From: Corallococcus macrosporus
GTDB lineage: Bacteria; Myxococcota; Myxococcia; Myxococcales; Myxococcaceae
DNA length: 64,000 nucleotides
Direction: 5' to 3'
Assembly (NCBI RefSeq): GCF_017302985.1
Contig: NZ_JAFIMU010000004.1
Location: 972,869-1,036,868, forward strand
Below the pieces are notes generated by a model, which saw nothing but the letters and a program-made list of their open reading frames with translations, was not told where the DNA came from and made no database searches. Shown piece after piece: positions 9,801 through 16,052 of the stretch (within the stretch, counting starts at the first letter, position 1; each line of letters starts with the position of its first letter). A program made the position numbers and the translations under genes.

Positions 9801-9897
9801 CTTCCAGGAATGGACGCACCGCCCGGCCAGCGCGGTGCTCCAGGTCGAATGGGTGCGCGGCAATGACAGCTCACGGAGCGGCGCTCCCGCTCCGTAA
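6868..9897 (+). CDS. MJ1316-EEP-2H-poly(A) polymerase fusion, putative RNA 3'-end repair protein
   Basis: This 1009-residue protein joins four modules. Residues 1-76 are a DUF504/MJ1316 domain (HRIRWDP, EIPWHRVWYF, VVWDRK). Residues about 128-395 are an endonuclease/exonuclease/phosphatase domain with N135, E171, GDFN (290-292) and SDH (383-385). Residues about 405-580 are a 2H phosphoesterase with HIT (442-444) and HLS (527-529). Residues about 590-1009 resemble canonical eukaryotic poly(A) polymerase: GS-x10-SDVD (626-640, catalytic D638, D640 and D688), KQWARARGIYSHALGYLGG, and LPVIAPALPARNTARNVS (831-848). A PAP-type RNA-binding domain follows. EEP and 2H enzymes can process 2',3'-cyclic or 2'-phosphate ends and the polymerase can extend RNA, so end repair is inferred. 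The start is the ATG at 6868. Confidence 0.9.
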   Translation: MSQERFTTSREVYHRIRWDPRLDAREFVVGYDAHRGALEEMPFEAFVPDGEIPWHRVWYFKRGPQVVWDRKERIDLLSNARPEEEPASPPLLAVPGFTPLPAWRYDARSGSWMEGSRDVGHAPANPASLTLATFNVLFDLYDAHLLATERRTPAALALLRETDADVIALQEVTPPFLRALLAEPWVRERYWLSDGPGAHTVERYGQVLLSRVPFASVWQRVFSRDKRIIAAELRLNGGALWVATPHLTSNRDASGASARAVQVEALLEWARALGATGDKDAAPDLVLAGDFNFGDGAPEAESFARAGFVDAWSALRPSEAGETYNPRLNTLAALTTVSGRMQRLDRVFVASPSGRLTPTAVDLFGEAPLAGPPAPNGQPLFVSDHSGLRCALRRGAATLAPRASTALVHHTALVLIPPEEVWGPIQALRKKHDAKFQRWMPHITLLYPFVPEEDFETAEALLVDALQGAEPFEVTLSAFGHFEHRANATAWLRPDAQPASALSALHARLVAALPECATSAHGGFTPHLSVGQLPLSEDPADTLAEWQRSWRPLKFRVGELCLIRRRGDTPFEIIRRIPLAPARSEDAALRETLGAETQDGHAARTAAVEQLRQHCDSIGTTLHPYGSYLLGTDGAGSDVDAVAIGPASLPREDFARALLQALTPGTARYMADAAIPLVKLSLGGVSFDLAYAGRPEGVPPEDPLTLLARHGDQLDPAGLRAVLGLADTLGLMDAIARDGGRTARFQTLLRAVKQWARARGIYSHALGYLGGLSWTLLAAWACTRATQDAMRSDASLLAHFFSTFASWPWPQPVTLTPETARYRPDGKRDLLPVIAPALPARNTARNVSRSTFRVIREELLRARDLVAHARAAGTPSAWAALFAPFNAHESPQATLRLSVEAATPDDREIVAGWVLGHVTALVYRLEGDRRLSVRPFQPAHAGGPLLIGLEVRDARDAEALAWQPRSPLFAAVEAFHASFQEWTHRPASAVLQVEWVRGNDSSRSGAPAP

Positions 9898-9913
9898 AGC
9901 CTGTCACTCCAAC

Positions 9914-9939
9914 GCTCGCGTCACTTCGCTCCCGCGAGC
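9914..9939. terminator. hairpin at the convergent 3' ends
   Basis: GCTCGCG and CGCGAGC arms (7 bp) enclose a 12-base loop. The hairpin begins 16 bases after the poly(A) polymerase stop and reaches into the last codons of the opposite lipoprotein gene. No T-run follows. Confidence 0.4.
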
Positions 9940-11108
9940 CACGAACCCCAGCGCACGATGCGCGTGCCGCCTTCGGGCTCGTTCTTGCCACCCGTCACCA
10001 CGCGCTCGGTGTTGCTGGCGAGCGGCTGGAAGCGCACCTCATAGGGCATGCCCGCGAGCCCCGGTGCCCACGGCTCGGCCGCGTAGGTCTGCGAGAAGAC
10101 GCGCTGGGTGCCTTCGACGTTCTCGCTGCTCTGCTCGATGAGCGCGGGCACGTTCCGGCCCTCCGCGCTGAACGTGCCTCGGGTGGCGGACGCGGCGGAG
10201 GCGGGCGGCCAATCCCCCGCGGAGAGCACCTCCCAGGGCAGGCCCATCAGCAGCTCCTCCAGCGGCTCCGGCTCGGCCTGGGAGAAGTCGGAGCACGGGG
10301 CGGCGTTGGCCTCGACGGGGCCTTCGGTGCGCAGCAGGTAGCCACGCTCGGCGCTGAAGCACACGCGCTGCGTGCCGGGCGGGGTCCCCGCCACGTCCAC
10401 GAACCGCTCGTAGAACGCGCCCGGGCCCAGGGGCCGCTCCAGCGCGGGCACGGGGGCGCTGGCCTCCGCTGAACCCTCGCGGACCTCGCGCAGCGTCAGC
10501 TTGACGCCGCCCGGCATGCCGAAGCCGGACGACTCCGTCCCCGCCTCGACCAGGCCGCGCATGAGGTAGAGCGGGCCCGGCGTGTTGGCGTACACGCGCG
10601 TGCGCAGGGGGCCGTCCACGGGGCGCTGATCGTTGACGTAGCGGACCGCCTCCCAGCTGCGGCCCGCGCCGGAGACGACCTCGGCGGTGGCCTTGCCGCC
10701 ATGGGGCACGTCGAGCGGACGCGTCGTGTCCGCGCGCACCGGGAAGAGCAGGTCCTGCGCCAGCCGCGCCTGGGAGAAGGGCTTGCCCGACTCATCGCTG
10801 AAGGCCGCGCGCACCCAGACCCAGGGCTGCTGCACCGCCACCACCTCCAGCGTCAGCTGCCCTTGAAGGCTGCGCGCGGTGCCCCCACCACCGCGCGGCG
10901 AGGGGCCCTGCGTCGCGGTGAAGGCGTAGGTGATCCGATCCCCCACGCGTGCGCGCGCCCAGGCCTCGGAGGCCTGCACGGACGCGGTGTCCTGGGAGCG
11001 CGTATCGGAAGGGGAAGGGCCGCTCGACTTCGTGCTCTCGCAGCCGGGAAGGAACGACAGGGCCGCACCCAACAGCGCGGCGATGGGGAGGGAAGGGCGC
11101 ATGGTCAT
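9921..11108 (-). CDS. exported lipoprotein of unknown function
   Basis: The 395-residue protein begins with a lipoprotein signal (AALLGAALSFLPGC) and a Ser/Thr/Asp-rich linker. A beta-rich domain of about 340 residues follows, with segments such as GDRITYAFTATQG and GQLTLEVVAVQQPWVWVRA. These suggest a barrel- or lipocalin-like outer-surface domain, but no family was recognised. Two ATG codons at 11108 and 11102 are possible starts, and both keep the same signal peptide. A GTG at 11138 would add ten residues before the signal and is less likely. It is divergent from the M57 peptidase operon across the longest gene-free stretch in the window. Confidence 0.8.
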   Translation of the reverse strand: MTMRPSLPIAALLGAALSFLPGCESTKSSGPSPSDTRSQDTASVQASEAWARARVGDRITYAFTATQGPSPRGGGGTARSLQGQLTLEVVAVQQPWVWVRAAFSDESGKPFSQARLAQDLLFPVRADTTRPLDVPHGGKATAEVVSGAGRSWEAVRYVNDQRPVDGPLRTRVYANTPGPLYLMRGLVEAGTESSGFGMPGGVKLTLREVREGSAEASAPVPALERPLGPGAFYERFVDVAGTPPGTQRVCFSAERGYLLRTEGPVEANAAPCSDFSQAEPEPLEELLMGLPWEVLSAGDWPPASAASATRGTFSAEGRNVPALIEQSSENVEGTQRVFSQTYAAEPWAPGLAGMPYEVRFQPLASNTERVVTGGKNEPEGGTRIVRWGSWLAGAK

Positions 11109-11124
11109 GGGGACGGAATACTCC

Positions 11125-11142
11125 GGGAGTGGATTCACTCCC
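11125..11142. repeat. inverted repeat with GTGGATTCAC core, copy 1
   Basis: GGGAGTG and CACTCCC form perfect 7-bp arms around GATT. The ten-base core GTGGATTCAC recurs 40 bases away inside a second inverted repeat whose flanks differ. It lies just upstream of the lipoprotein start at 11108 and may be an operator or a leader hairpin. Confidence 0.5.
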
Positions 11143-11166
11143 AGCCTGCCAGGACCTACATGGATT

Positions 11167-11180
11167 CCGTGGATTCACGG
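11167..11180. repeat. inverted repeat with GTGGATTCAC core, copy 2
   Basis: CCGTG and CACGG form 5-bp arms around GATT. Outer GGATT (11162-11166) and AATCC (11185-11189) can extend the stem after a four-base bulge. It is the partner of the repeat at 11125-11142. Confidence 0.5.
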
Positions 11181-11251
11181 GGTAAATCCGACCCTGGGGC
11201 AGGTGACTGATTGAAAGACACCCCTGTCCGAAAACAGGAGGCCCCCCAGGG

Positions 11252-11286
11252 CGCAAGTAAAAGAGCTGTCACAACAGCTACTTGCG
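11252..11286. ncRNA. candidate bulged RNA hairpin
   Basis: CGCAAGT pairs with ACTTGCG as a 7-bp outer stem. AGCTGT pairs with ACAGCT as a 6-bp inner stem closed by a CACA loop. An AAAAG bulge lies only on the 5' side. Thirteen pairs interrupted by a one-sided bulge are unusual for a protein operator and suggest a structured transcript. This is read directly from the sequence; no RNA family is claimed. Confidence 0.35.
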
Positions 11287-11483
11287 ACCCAAATCGTCAC
11301 GCTGCTTTACGCCCAGATTCTTGGAAGCTGGAGTATCGGCGCACCATGAAAATCAACAAAACCAAGTTATTCCCTCTGACGTACGGCTGGCCCGGCAGTT
11401 GCTCAATGGCGGGGCAAGCTGTCCGCGGCTGACGGGAAGGTCAGGCGGCAGCGGATCTCTCCCCCGAACCAGAGGAACGACTC

Positions 11484-12254
11484 ATGTTCAAGAAGGCGGC
11501 AGTCCTCGTGGCGAGCTGTGGTGCGATGCTGTCCGGTTGCGGTACCGACGTGGAGGCTGAGAACCAGCAGATCGTCGCGAACCTGATCGAGGCCGGCTTC
11601 CCCGCGGACGACATCATGGTTGCTGACGGCCAGGTGTACGTGGGCCGTGACGCGCACGTCACCCTGGAGGCCTCGGCCGAGATGCTCCAGACGGGCAAGG
11701 AGACCCAGGAGCAGTACCGCACGACGAACCTCGTCAGCTCCACCAAGACGAAGATCTGCATCAACCCCACGTCCACGTTCAACAGCTACAGCCGCCTGAG
11801 CCAGGGCCTGGACCTGGCCATCCAGAACTACAACCAGCGCGGTCTGAGCTTCACGATGGCGCGTGGCCCCACCACGGGTTGCAGCGCGAACATCACCGCG
11901 ACGGTCACCTCCGGCGCCGGCGGCTCCGCGGGCTTCCCGTCGGGCGGCAACCCCTACGGCACCATCAACATCGGCACCGGCCTGAACAGCTACAGCGTGG
12001 ACGTGAACGAGCACGTCATCACGCACGAGCTGGGCCACTGCATCGGCTTCCGTCACTCGGACTACTACAACCGCTCCATCTCCTGCGGCGGCTCCGCCAC
12101 CAACGAGGGCACGGCGGGCGTGGGCGCCATCCTCATCAGCGGCACGCCGAGCACCGCGACGGTGGGCGGCTCCATCATGAACTCCTGCTTCCGCTCCACG
12201 GAGAGTGGCGAGTTCACCAGCTCCGACATCACGGCGCTGAACGCCCTGTACTAG
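11484..12254 (+). CDS. M57 (HEIGH-type) zinc metallopeptidase, lipoprotein
   Basis: The 256-residue protein has a lipoprotein signal (AMLSGC, Cys19) and a propeptide-like segment of about 60 residues that includes a QQIVANLIEAGF helix. The catalytic domain follows. The zinc site is HELGHCIGFRH at 181-191, with H181, H185 and H191 as ligands and Glu182 as catalytic base. This matches the M57 family, which is common in myxobacteria. It starts at the ATG at 11484 and is the first gene of an M57-serine protease-M57 unit; the third gene is its close paralog. A role in extracellular protein breakdown or prey digestion is inferred. Confidence 0.9.
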   Translation: MFKKAAVLVASCGAMLSGCGTDVEAENQQIVANLIEAGFPADDIMVADGQVYVGRDAHVTLEASAEMLQTGKETQEQYRTTNLVSSTKTKICINPTSTFNSYSRLSQGLDLAIQNYNQRGLSFTMARGPTTGCSANITATVTSGAGGSAGFPSGGNPYGTINIGTGLNSYSVDVNEHVITHELGHCIGFRHSDYYNRSISCGGSATNEGTAGVGAILISGTPSTATVGGSIMNSCFRSTESGEFTSSDITALNALY

Positions 12255-12263
12255 CATCAAGGA

Positions 12264-13064
12264 ATGGCGTTGCGACCCCTTGAGTCCTTCATGAGTCCGT
12301 GGGGTCGCATCCTCACGGGCACCTTCCTCATCCTCGGCCTCGCGGCCTGTGGAAAGGAGAAGGTGCCCGTGATTTCCCATCCGGCAGTCTGTGAGAGTCC
12401 CACGGCGTCGCGGGTGCGCCAGCCGTCGGAGGTGCGTGGCCTGACGCAGTGTGGCCCGACCGCCGACTTCACCCCCATCAACAGCTACCAGGGCGAGTTC
12501 GCGGACGTCGCGCAGGCGGTCGAGGACGCGGTCGTCATCGTTGCTGGAAGCTGCACCGGAACGCTGATTGAAGCGAGCGCGGGCCCCGTGGTGGTGACGG
12601 CGGGACACTGTGTCGCGCTCGGCGACCGGCCACTGATTGTCTTCAACTTCGAGGAGCAGTCCGACGGCGACCCGCTCATCACCGAGGGCACCGTCATCGA
12701 GCAGTCGCTCGAACCCGATTACGCGCTCATCCAGCTGGATGTCCTTCCACGGGTGACGCCGGTGCTGCTGTCGGCCGTGCCCAGTGAGCGCCTGGCCATC
12801 ATCCAGCACCCCCGCGGCAAGCCCAAGTCCATCGCCGAGGGCGAGTACCTGGATGCGTGCAACTCGCTGGTCTACTACGTGGACCTGGACACCCTGGTCG
12901 GAAGCTCCGGCGCGGGCGTGCTCAACCGTCAGGGCCACCTGCTGGGCATCCACACCGACGGCAACTGCGACGAGACCGGTCGCGGCGCCAACCAGGGGTG
13001 GACGATGGAGTCGATTGTCGCGGCGTCGCCGTACCTGGTGGACGCCGACATCGTCGAGCGCTGA
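12264..13064 (+). CDS. trypsin-like serine protease, lipoprotein
   Basis: The 266-residue protein has a signal ending in LGLAAC (lipidated Cys29) and a chymotrypsin-fold domain. The triad residues are His115 in TAGHC, Asp152 in PDYALIQLD and Ser215 in GSSGAG. C99 and C116 bracket the His as in many trypsins. Translation may start at 12264, where AAGGA almost touches the ATG, or at 12291, which leaves a more usual signal peptide. Nine bases separate it from the first M57 gene and 39 from the second. Being sandwiched between two M57 genes suggests coordinated export, and perhaps activation of one protease by another. Confidence 0.88.
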   Translation: MALRPLESFMSPWGRILTGTFLILGLAACGKEKVPVISHPAVCESPTASRVRQPSEVRGLTQCGPTADFTPINSYQGEFADVAQAVEDAVVIVAGSCTGTLIEASAGPVVVTAGHCVALGDRPLIVFNFEEQSDGDPLITEGTVIEQSLEPDYALIQLDVLPRVTPVLLSAVPSERLAIIQHPRGKPKSIAEGEYLDACNSLVYYVDLDTLVGSSGAGVLNRQGHLLGIHTDGNCDETGRGANQGWTMESIVAASPYLVDADIVER

Positions 13065-13103
13065 GGCCCGGCTCCGCTCGACACAACTCGAGGGGAGACG
13101 ACC

Positions 13104-13880
13104 ATGTTCAAGCGCGCGGTGGTGCTCGTGGTGGGCTGTGGTGCGTTGCTGTCCGGCTGCGGCACCGACCTGGAGCAGGAGCAGCAGGAGATCGTCTCCA
13201 ACCTGATGGAGGCGGGGTTCCAGGCGGGCGACATCCAGGTCTCCGGCGAGACCGTCTCCGTGGGCGGCGACGCCCGGGTGAGCCTGGAGTCCTCCCGCGA
13301 GATGCTCCAGCCCGGTGAGGGCAGCGCGGAGCAGTACCGGACGACCAACCTGGTCAGCACGTCCCTCGTGCGGAAGATCTGCATCAACCCCACGTCCACG
13401 TTCGCCAGCCTCAGCCGCCTGAGCCAGGGCCTGGACCTGGCCATCCAGAACTACAACGCGCTGGGGCTGTGCTTCACCATGGTGCGCGGCCCGGCCACCG
13501 GCTGCGGCGCGACCATCGTCGCGACGACCGCGGCGGGCACCGTCTACAACTCGGGCTTCCCCTCGGGTGGCAAGCCCTACGGGACCATCACCATCGGCAC
13601 GGGGTGGAACACCGCGCCGCTCGACACGGTCGAGCACATCGTCACGCACGAGCTGGGACACGCGCTGGGCATGCGCCACTCGGACTACTACTCCCAGGTC
13701 ATCAGCTGTGGCACGGGCGTCAACGAGGGCACGGCGGGCGTGGGGGCCATCCTCATCCCCGGCACGCCCGCCACGTCCTACGTGAACGGGTCCATCTTCA
13801 ACGCCTGCCTTCCGCCGAACCCGACCGGCGAGTTCACCAGCACGGACATCACCGCGCTGACGTACCTCTACCGCTGCTGA
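13104..13880 (+). CDS. M57 (HEIGH-type) zinc metallopeptidase, lipoprotein, second copy
   Basis: This 258-residue paralog of the gene at 11484 keeps the same layout: MFK start, lipobox LLSGC, a propeptide with QQEIVSNLMEAGF, and the zinc motif HELGHALGMRH (residues 182-192). Similarity runs the whole length, including the KICINPTSTF and SRLSQGLDLAIQNYN blocks. This indicates duplication within the operon. A ribosome binding site (GAGGGGAGA) precedes the ATG. It ends six bases from the stop of the opposing Ig-repeat gene. Confidence 0.9.
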   Translation: MFKRAVVLVVGCGALLSGCGTDLEQEQQEIVSNLMEAGFQAGDIQVSGETVSVGGDARVSLESSREMLQPGEGSAEQYRTTNLVSTSLVRKICINPTSTFASLSRLSQGLDLAIQNYNALGLCFTMVRGPATGCGATIVATTAAGTVYNSGFPSGGKPYGTITIGTGWNTAPLDTVEHIVTHELGHALGMRHSDYYSQVISCGTGVNEGTAGVGAILIPGTPATSYVNGSIFNACLPPNPTGEFTSTDITALTYLYRC

Positions 13881-13886
13881 TTCAGC

Positions 13887-15200
13887 TCACGGCACGGTGA
13901 CGGTGATGGGGGTGCTGCGCCGGTCGTTGCCCGCGCGGTCATAGGCGATGGCGACGATGGTGTGCGTGCCGGACAGGCCCGTGGTGTCCCACGTCTTCGT
14001 GTACGGGTAGCTGGTCGCGAAGGGCGTGAGCCACACGCCGTCCACCTCGAAGACGACGTAGGCCATGGCCTGGCTGTCGCCCGCGGTGGCCGCCAGCGTG
14101 ACGACGCCGCTGACCACCGCGCCGTTGACCGGCGAGGTGATGGTGGAGACGGACGGCTTCGTGTTGTCCACGATGAACGTCCGGTTGTAGATCCCGGACG
14201 GGTTGCCCGCGGCGTCGGTCGCCTGGAAGCCCAGCGTGTACGAGCGGTTGCCCAGCACCCGCGTGTCCCACGAGTAGGAGTAGGTGGTGCCGGAGACGGT
14301 GGGGTTCGACGTCAGCACGGTCCCGTTCTGGAAGACCTGCGCCAGGGCCACGGGCGCGCCACCCTGCAGGGCCACCGACCACGACGCGCCGACGATGCCG
14401 CGCACGTAGTTCTGGTTGATCTGGGGGAGCCGGGGGTTGCCCGCGAGGATCAGCGGGGGATTGTTGTCCACCTCGACGTTGACCACGCTGGAGGTGCCGC
14501 TGTTGCCGGCGGCATCGAACGCCTGCGCCGTCAGCGAGTGCGGTCCTCCCTGGGACACCGTGTTCCAGGAGAAGGTGAAGGGCGCCACGGTGGACGACCC
14601 GAGCAGCGTGGTGCCGTCGAAGAAGTCCACGCGGGCGACGCCCACGTCGTCGGTGGCGTTCGCGGTGATGGCGACGGTGGCGCGCACGTAGCTACCCGTG
14701 GCCGGCGCGGTGAGCTCCACGGTGGGCGCCTGGGTGTCGGGATCCTCCTCCAGGAGGAGCCGGTCCGCCTGCGCCGTGACGATGAGGTTCAACGGCCGGC
14801 CCTTCGCGTCGAGCGCGTTGAAGGCGGAGGAGCCTTCAACCGCGTTGCCCCGGGCCAGCTCGCGCAGGCGCAGGGGCGCGCGCGTCAGGTCCAGCTTCCC
14901 GTCGGCGCGCACCGGCCAGTCGCGGAGCAACTGGGCCACGCGCTCCCGCGAGGCGGCGCTCTGGAGGCTCGACTCGGGGCCGGACTCCTTCGCGAGCCAG
15001 CTCCGCACGAAGTCCTCGGGAGCCTCGGCACCGCTCAGCCGCGCCACCTGCTGGCTGAAGGCAGACGCGTCTTCCTGCCGGGCCTGGGCCACGGTGGCGT
15101 CCTGGGTGCTCGCGACCTCACCACAGCCAACGACAGCCAGCGTGCCCGCGCCAACGAGCGCGGCGACGAGACCACGGGTCCCTCTGGAAACGATTCTCAT
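13887..15200 (-). CDS. lipoprotein with bacterial Ig-like repeats
   Basis: The 437-residue protein has a lipoprotein signal (GAGTLAVVGC) and an alpha-helical region to about residue 140. Three Ig-like beta-sandwich repeats follow. The repeats start at DTQAPTVELTAP, NNPPLILAGNP and NTKPSVSTITSP and contain the family pattern of DD-x-G-V-A/V-x-F-F/E-V-D-G. Such domains usually hold or extend surface enzymes or mediate adhesion. The N-terminal part is unrecognised. The ATG at 15200 follows a GGAGGGG ribosome binding site and replaces a possible in-frame start at 15224. It is convergent with the M57 operon. Confidence 0.85.
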   Translation of the reverse strand: MRIVSRGTRGLVAALVGAGTLAVVGCGEVASTQDATVAQARQEDASAFSQQVARLSGAEAPEDFVRSWLAKESGPESSLQSAASRERVAQLLRDWPVRADGKLDLTRAPLRLRELARGNAVEGSSAFNALDAKGRPLNLIVTAQADRLLLEEDPDTQAPTVELTAPATGSYVRATVAITANATDDVGVARVDFFDGTTLLGSSTVAPFTFSWNTVSQGGPHSLTAQAFDAAGNSGTSSVVNVEVDNNPPLILAGNPRLPQINQNYVRGIVGASWSVALQGGAPVALAQVFQNGTVLTSNPTVSGTTYSYSWDTRVLGNRSYTLGFQATDAAGNPSGIYNRTFIVDNTKPSVSTITSPVNGAVVSGVVTLAATAGDSQAMAYVVFEVDGVWLTPFATSYPYTKTWDTTGLSGTHTIVAIAYDRAGNDRRSTPITVTVP

Positions 15201-15322
15201 TTGGATTTCCCCTCCGGCGGGCACCCGCGTGGGGGTGGGGTACCCGTGGTGAAAGTCATATCAAGAATGCCTTTCGCGGGTTCAGGGGAAATCGCTTTGA
15301 AAAGCTTGTAGCCCCAAGCGGA

Positions 15323-15955
15323 TCAGTCGGATTGCGCGGCGCGCTTCGGTGTGAGCTGGGCTTCGAGCGTCCGTGCCCAGTGCGCGAGCACCTTGCGGCG
15401 CCGGGCGGTGTCGTCGTGGAGCAGGTTCGCGAGCGCCAGGCCCCGGAGGAGGCCCAGCGTCGCGCGCACGGCGTCGCGCACGTCGCGGTCGCGCTCATCG
15501 AGTCCGAGCAGCTCGACGGTGAGCCGGTGCACCTCGCGGCCCACGTGCGTTTCGAGCGGCAGCAGGAGGGCCTTCAGCTCCTCATCGGCCCCGGCCGCCA
15601 CCCACAGGTGCGTCGCGGCCGTGAAGAGCGGTCCGGCGTAGACGTCGTGGAGCAGGTTCAAGAGGGGCTCGACGCGCCGCCGGCTCTCCGACAGGCCCTT
15701 CGCGCGCCGCACCAGCTCCTCCACCTGCTGGTGGAAGACGTGCTCCACGGCGGCCGCGACCAGGGCCGCGCGCGTCGGGAAGTGGTGCTGGCAGGCGCCG
15801 CGCGACACCCCCGCGCGCTCGGCGATGGCGCCCATCGTCGCCCCCGCCCAGCCCTTCTCCACGAGCACGTCGATGGCGGCCGTCATCAGCTTCTGCCGCG
15901 TCACCCGGCTGCGCTCCTGCTCCTGCCGTGTCGTTCCGCCCGCCGTGCCGCTCAT
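15323..15955 (-). CDS. TetR-family regulator of the adjacent Atu-like operon
   Basis: The 210-residue protein has a TetR helix-turn-helix near residues 20-70 (GWAGATMGAIAERAGVSRGACQHHFPTRAALV) followed by a helical ligand domain. It is divergent from atuA with 97 bases between the ATG codons (15955 and 16053), the usual arrangement for a local repressor. In Pseudomonas the atu genes are controlled by a divergent TetR repressor, AtuR, so this protein is likely the counterpart. The ligand is presumably a pathway acyl-CoA. The ATG at 15955 is used because the upstream frame runs through the putative operator. Confidence 0.88.
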   Translation of the reverse strand: MSGTAGGTTRQEQERSRVTRQKLMTAAIDVLVEKGWAGATMGAIAERAGVSRGACQHHFPTRAALVAAAVEHVFHQQVEELVRRAKGLSESRRRVEPLLNLLHDVYAGPLFTAATHLWVAAGADEELKALLLPLETHVGREVHRLTVELLGLDERDRDVRDAVRATLGLLRGLALANLLHDDTARRRKVLAHWARTLEAQLTPKRAAQSD

Positions 15956-15983
15956 GGGTCCAGACTGTTGCGGCGGGAAGAAA

Positions 15984-16003
15984 AAAGCAATCGTGATTGC
16001 TTT
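15984..16003. promoter_or_regulatory. perfect palindrome, likely TetR operator
   Basis: AAAGCAATC and GATTGCTTT are perfect 9-bp arms separated by GT. The site lies 29 bases upstream of the tetR start and 50 before the atuA start, and it is unusually AT-rich for this genome. Autoregulation and repression of the operon are inferred. Confidence 0.75.
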
Positions 16004-16052
16004 CTTTGGAGGGTGGGGTGCAGACTCGGCGCTCCCTGGCACAGGAGGTGCG

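Larger units (their letters stand above)
11143..11483. other. gene-free structured region upstream of the M57 operon
   Basis: Together with the first repeat this forms a 375-base gap (11109-11483), the only one above 300 bases. It is clearly richer in A and T than its surroundings, especially around 11200-11400. It holds the second GTGGATTCAC inverted repeat, a bulged hairpin at 11252-11286, and a short open frame from 11346 (28 codons, MKINKTKLFPLTYG...) that has no ribosome binding site and looks non-coding. It probably carries both divergent promoters and a long 5' leader or small RNA for the protease unit. Confidence 0.4.

Noticed and set aside
11346-11432. Small open frame MKINKTKLFPLTYG... 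before the M57 operon
   Set aside because: There is no ribosome binding site and coding bias is lacking; kept only as a remark in the gap entry.
11287-11483. Possible cyclic-di-GMP (GEMM) riboswitch before the M57 gene
   Set aside because: The conserved GEMM blocks could not be found in order.
16033-16052. TGGCAC-like sigma-54 promoter before atuA
   Set aside because: The second half of the motif is missing, and the stretch is the ribosome binding site.
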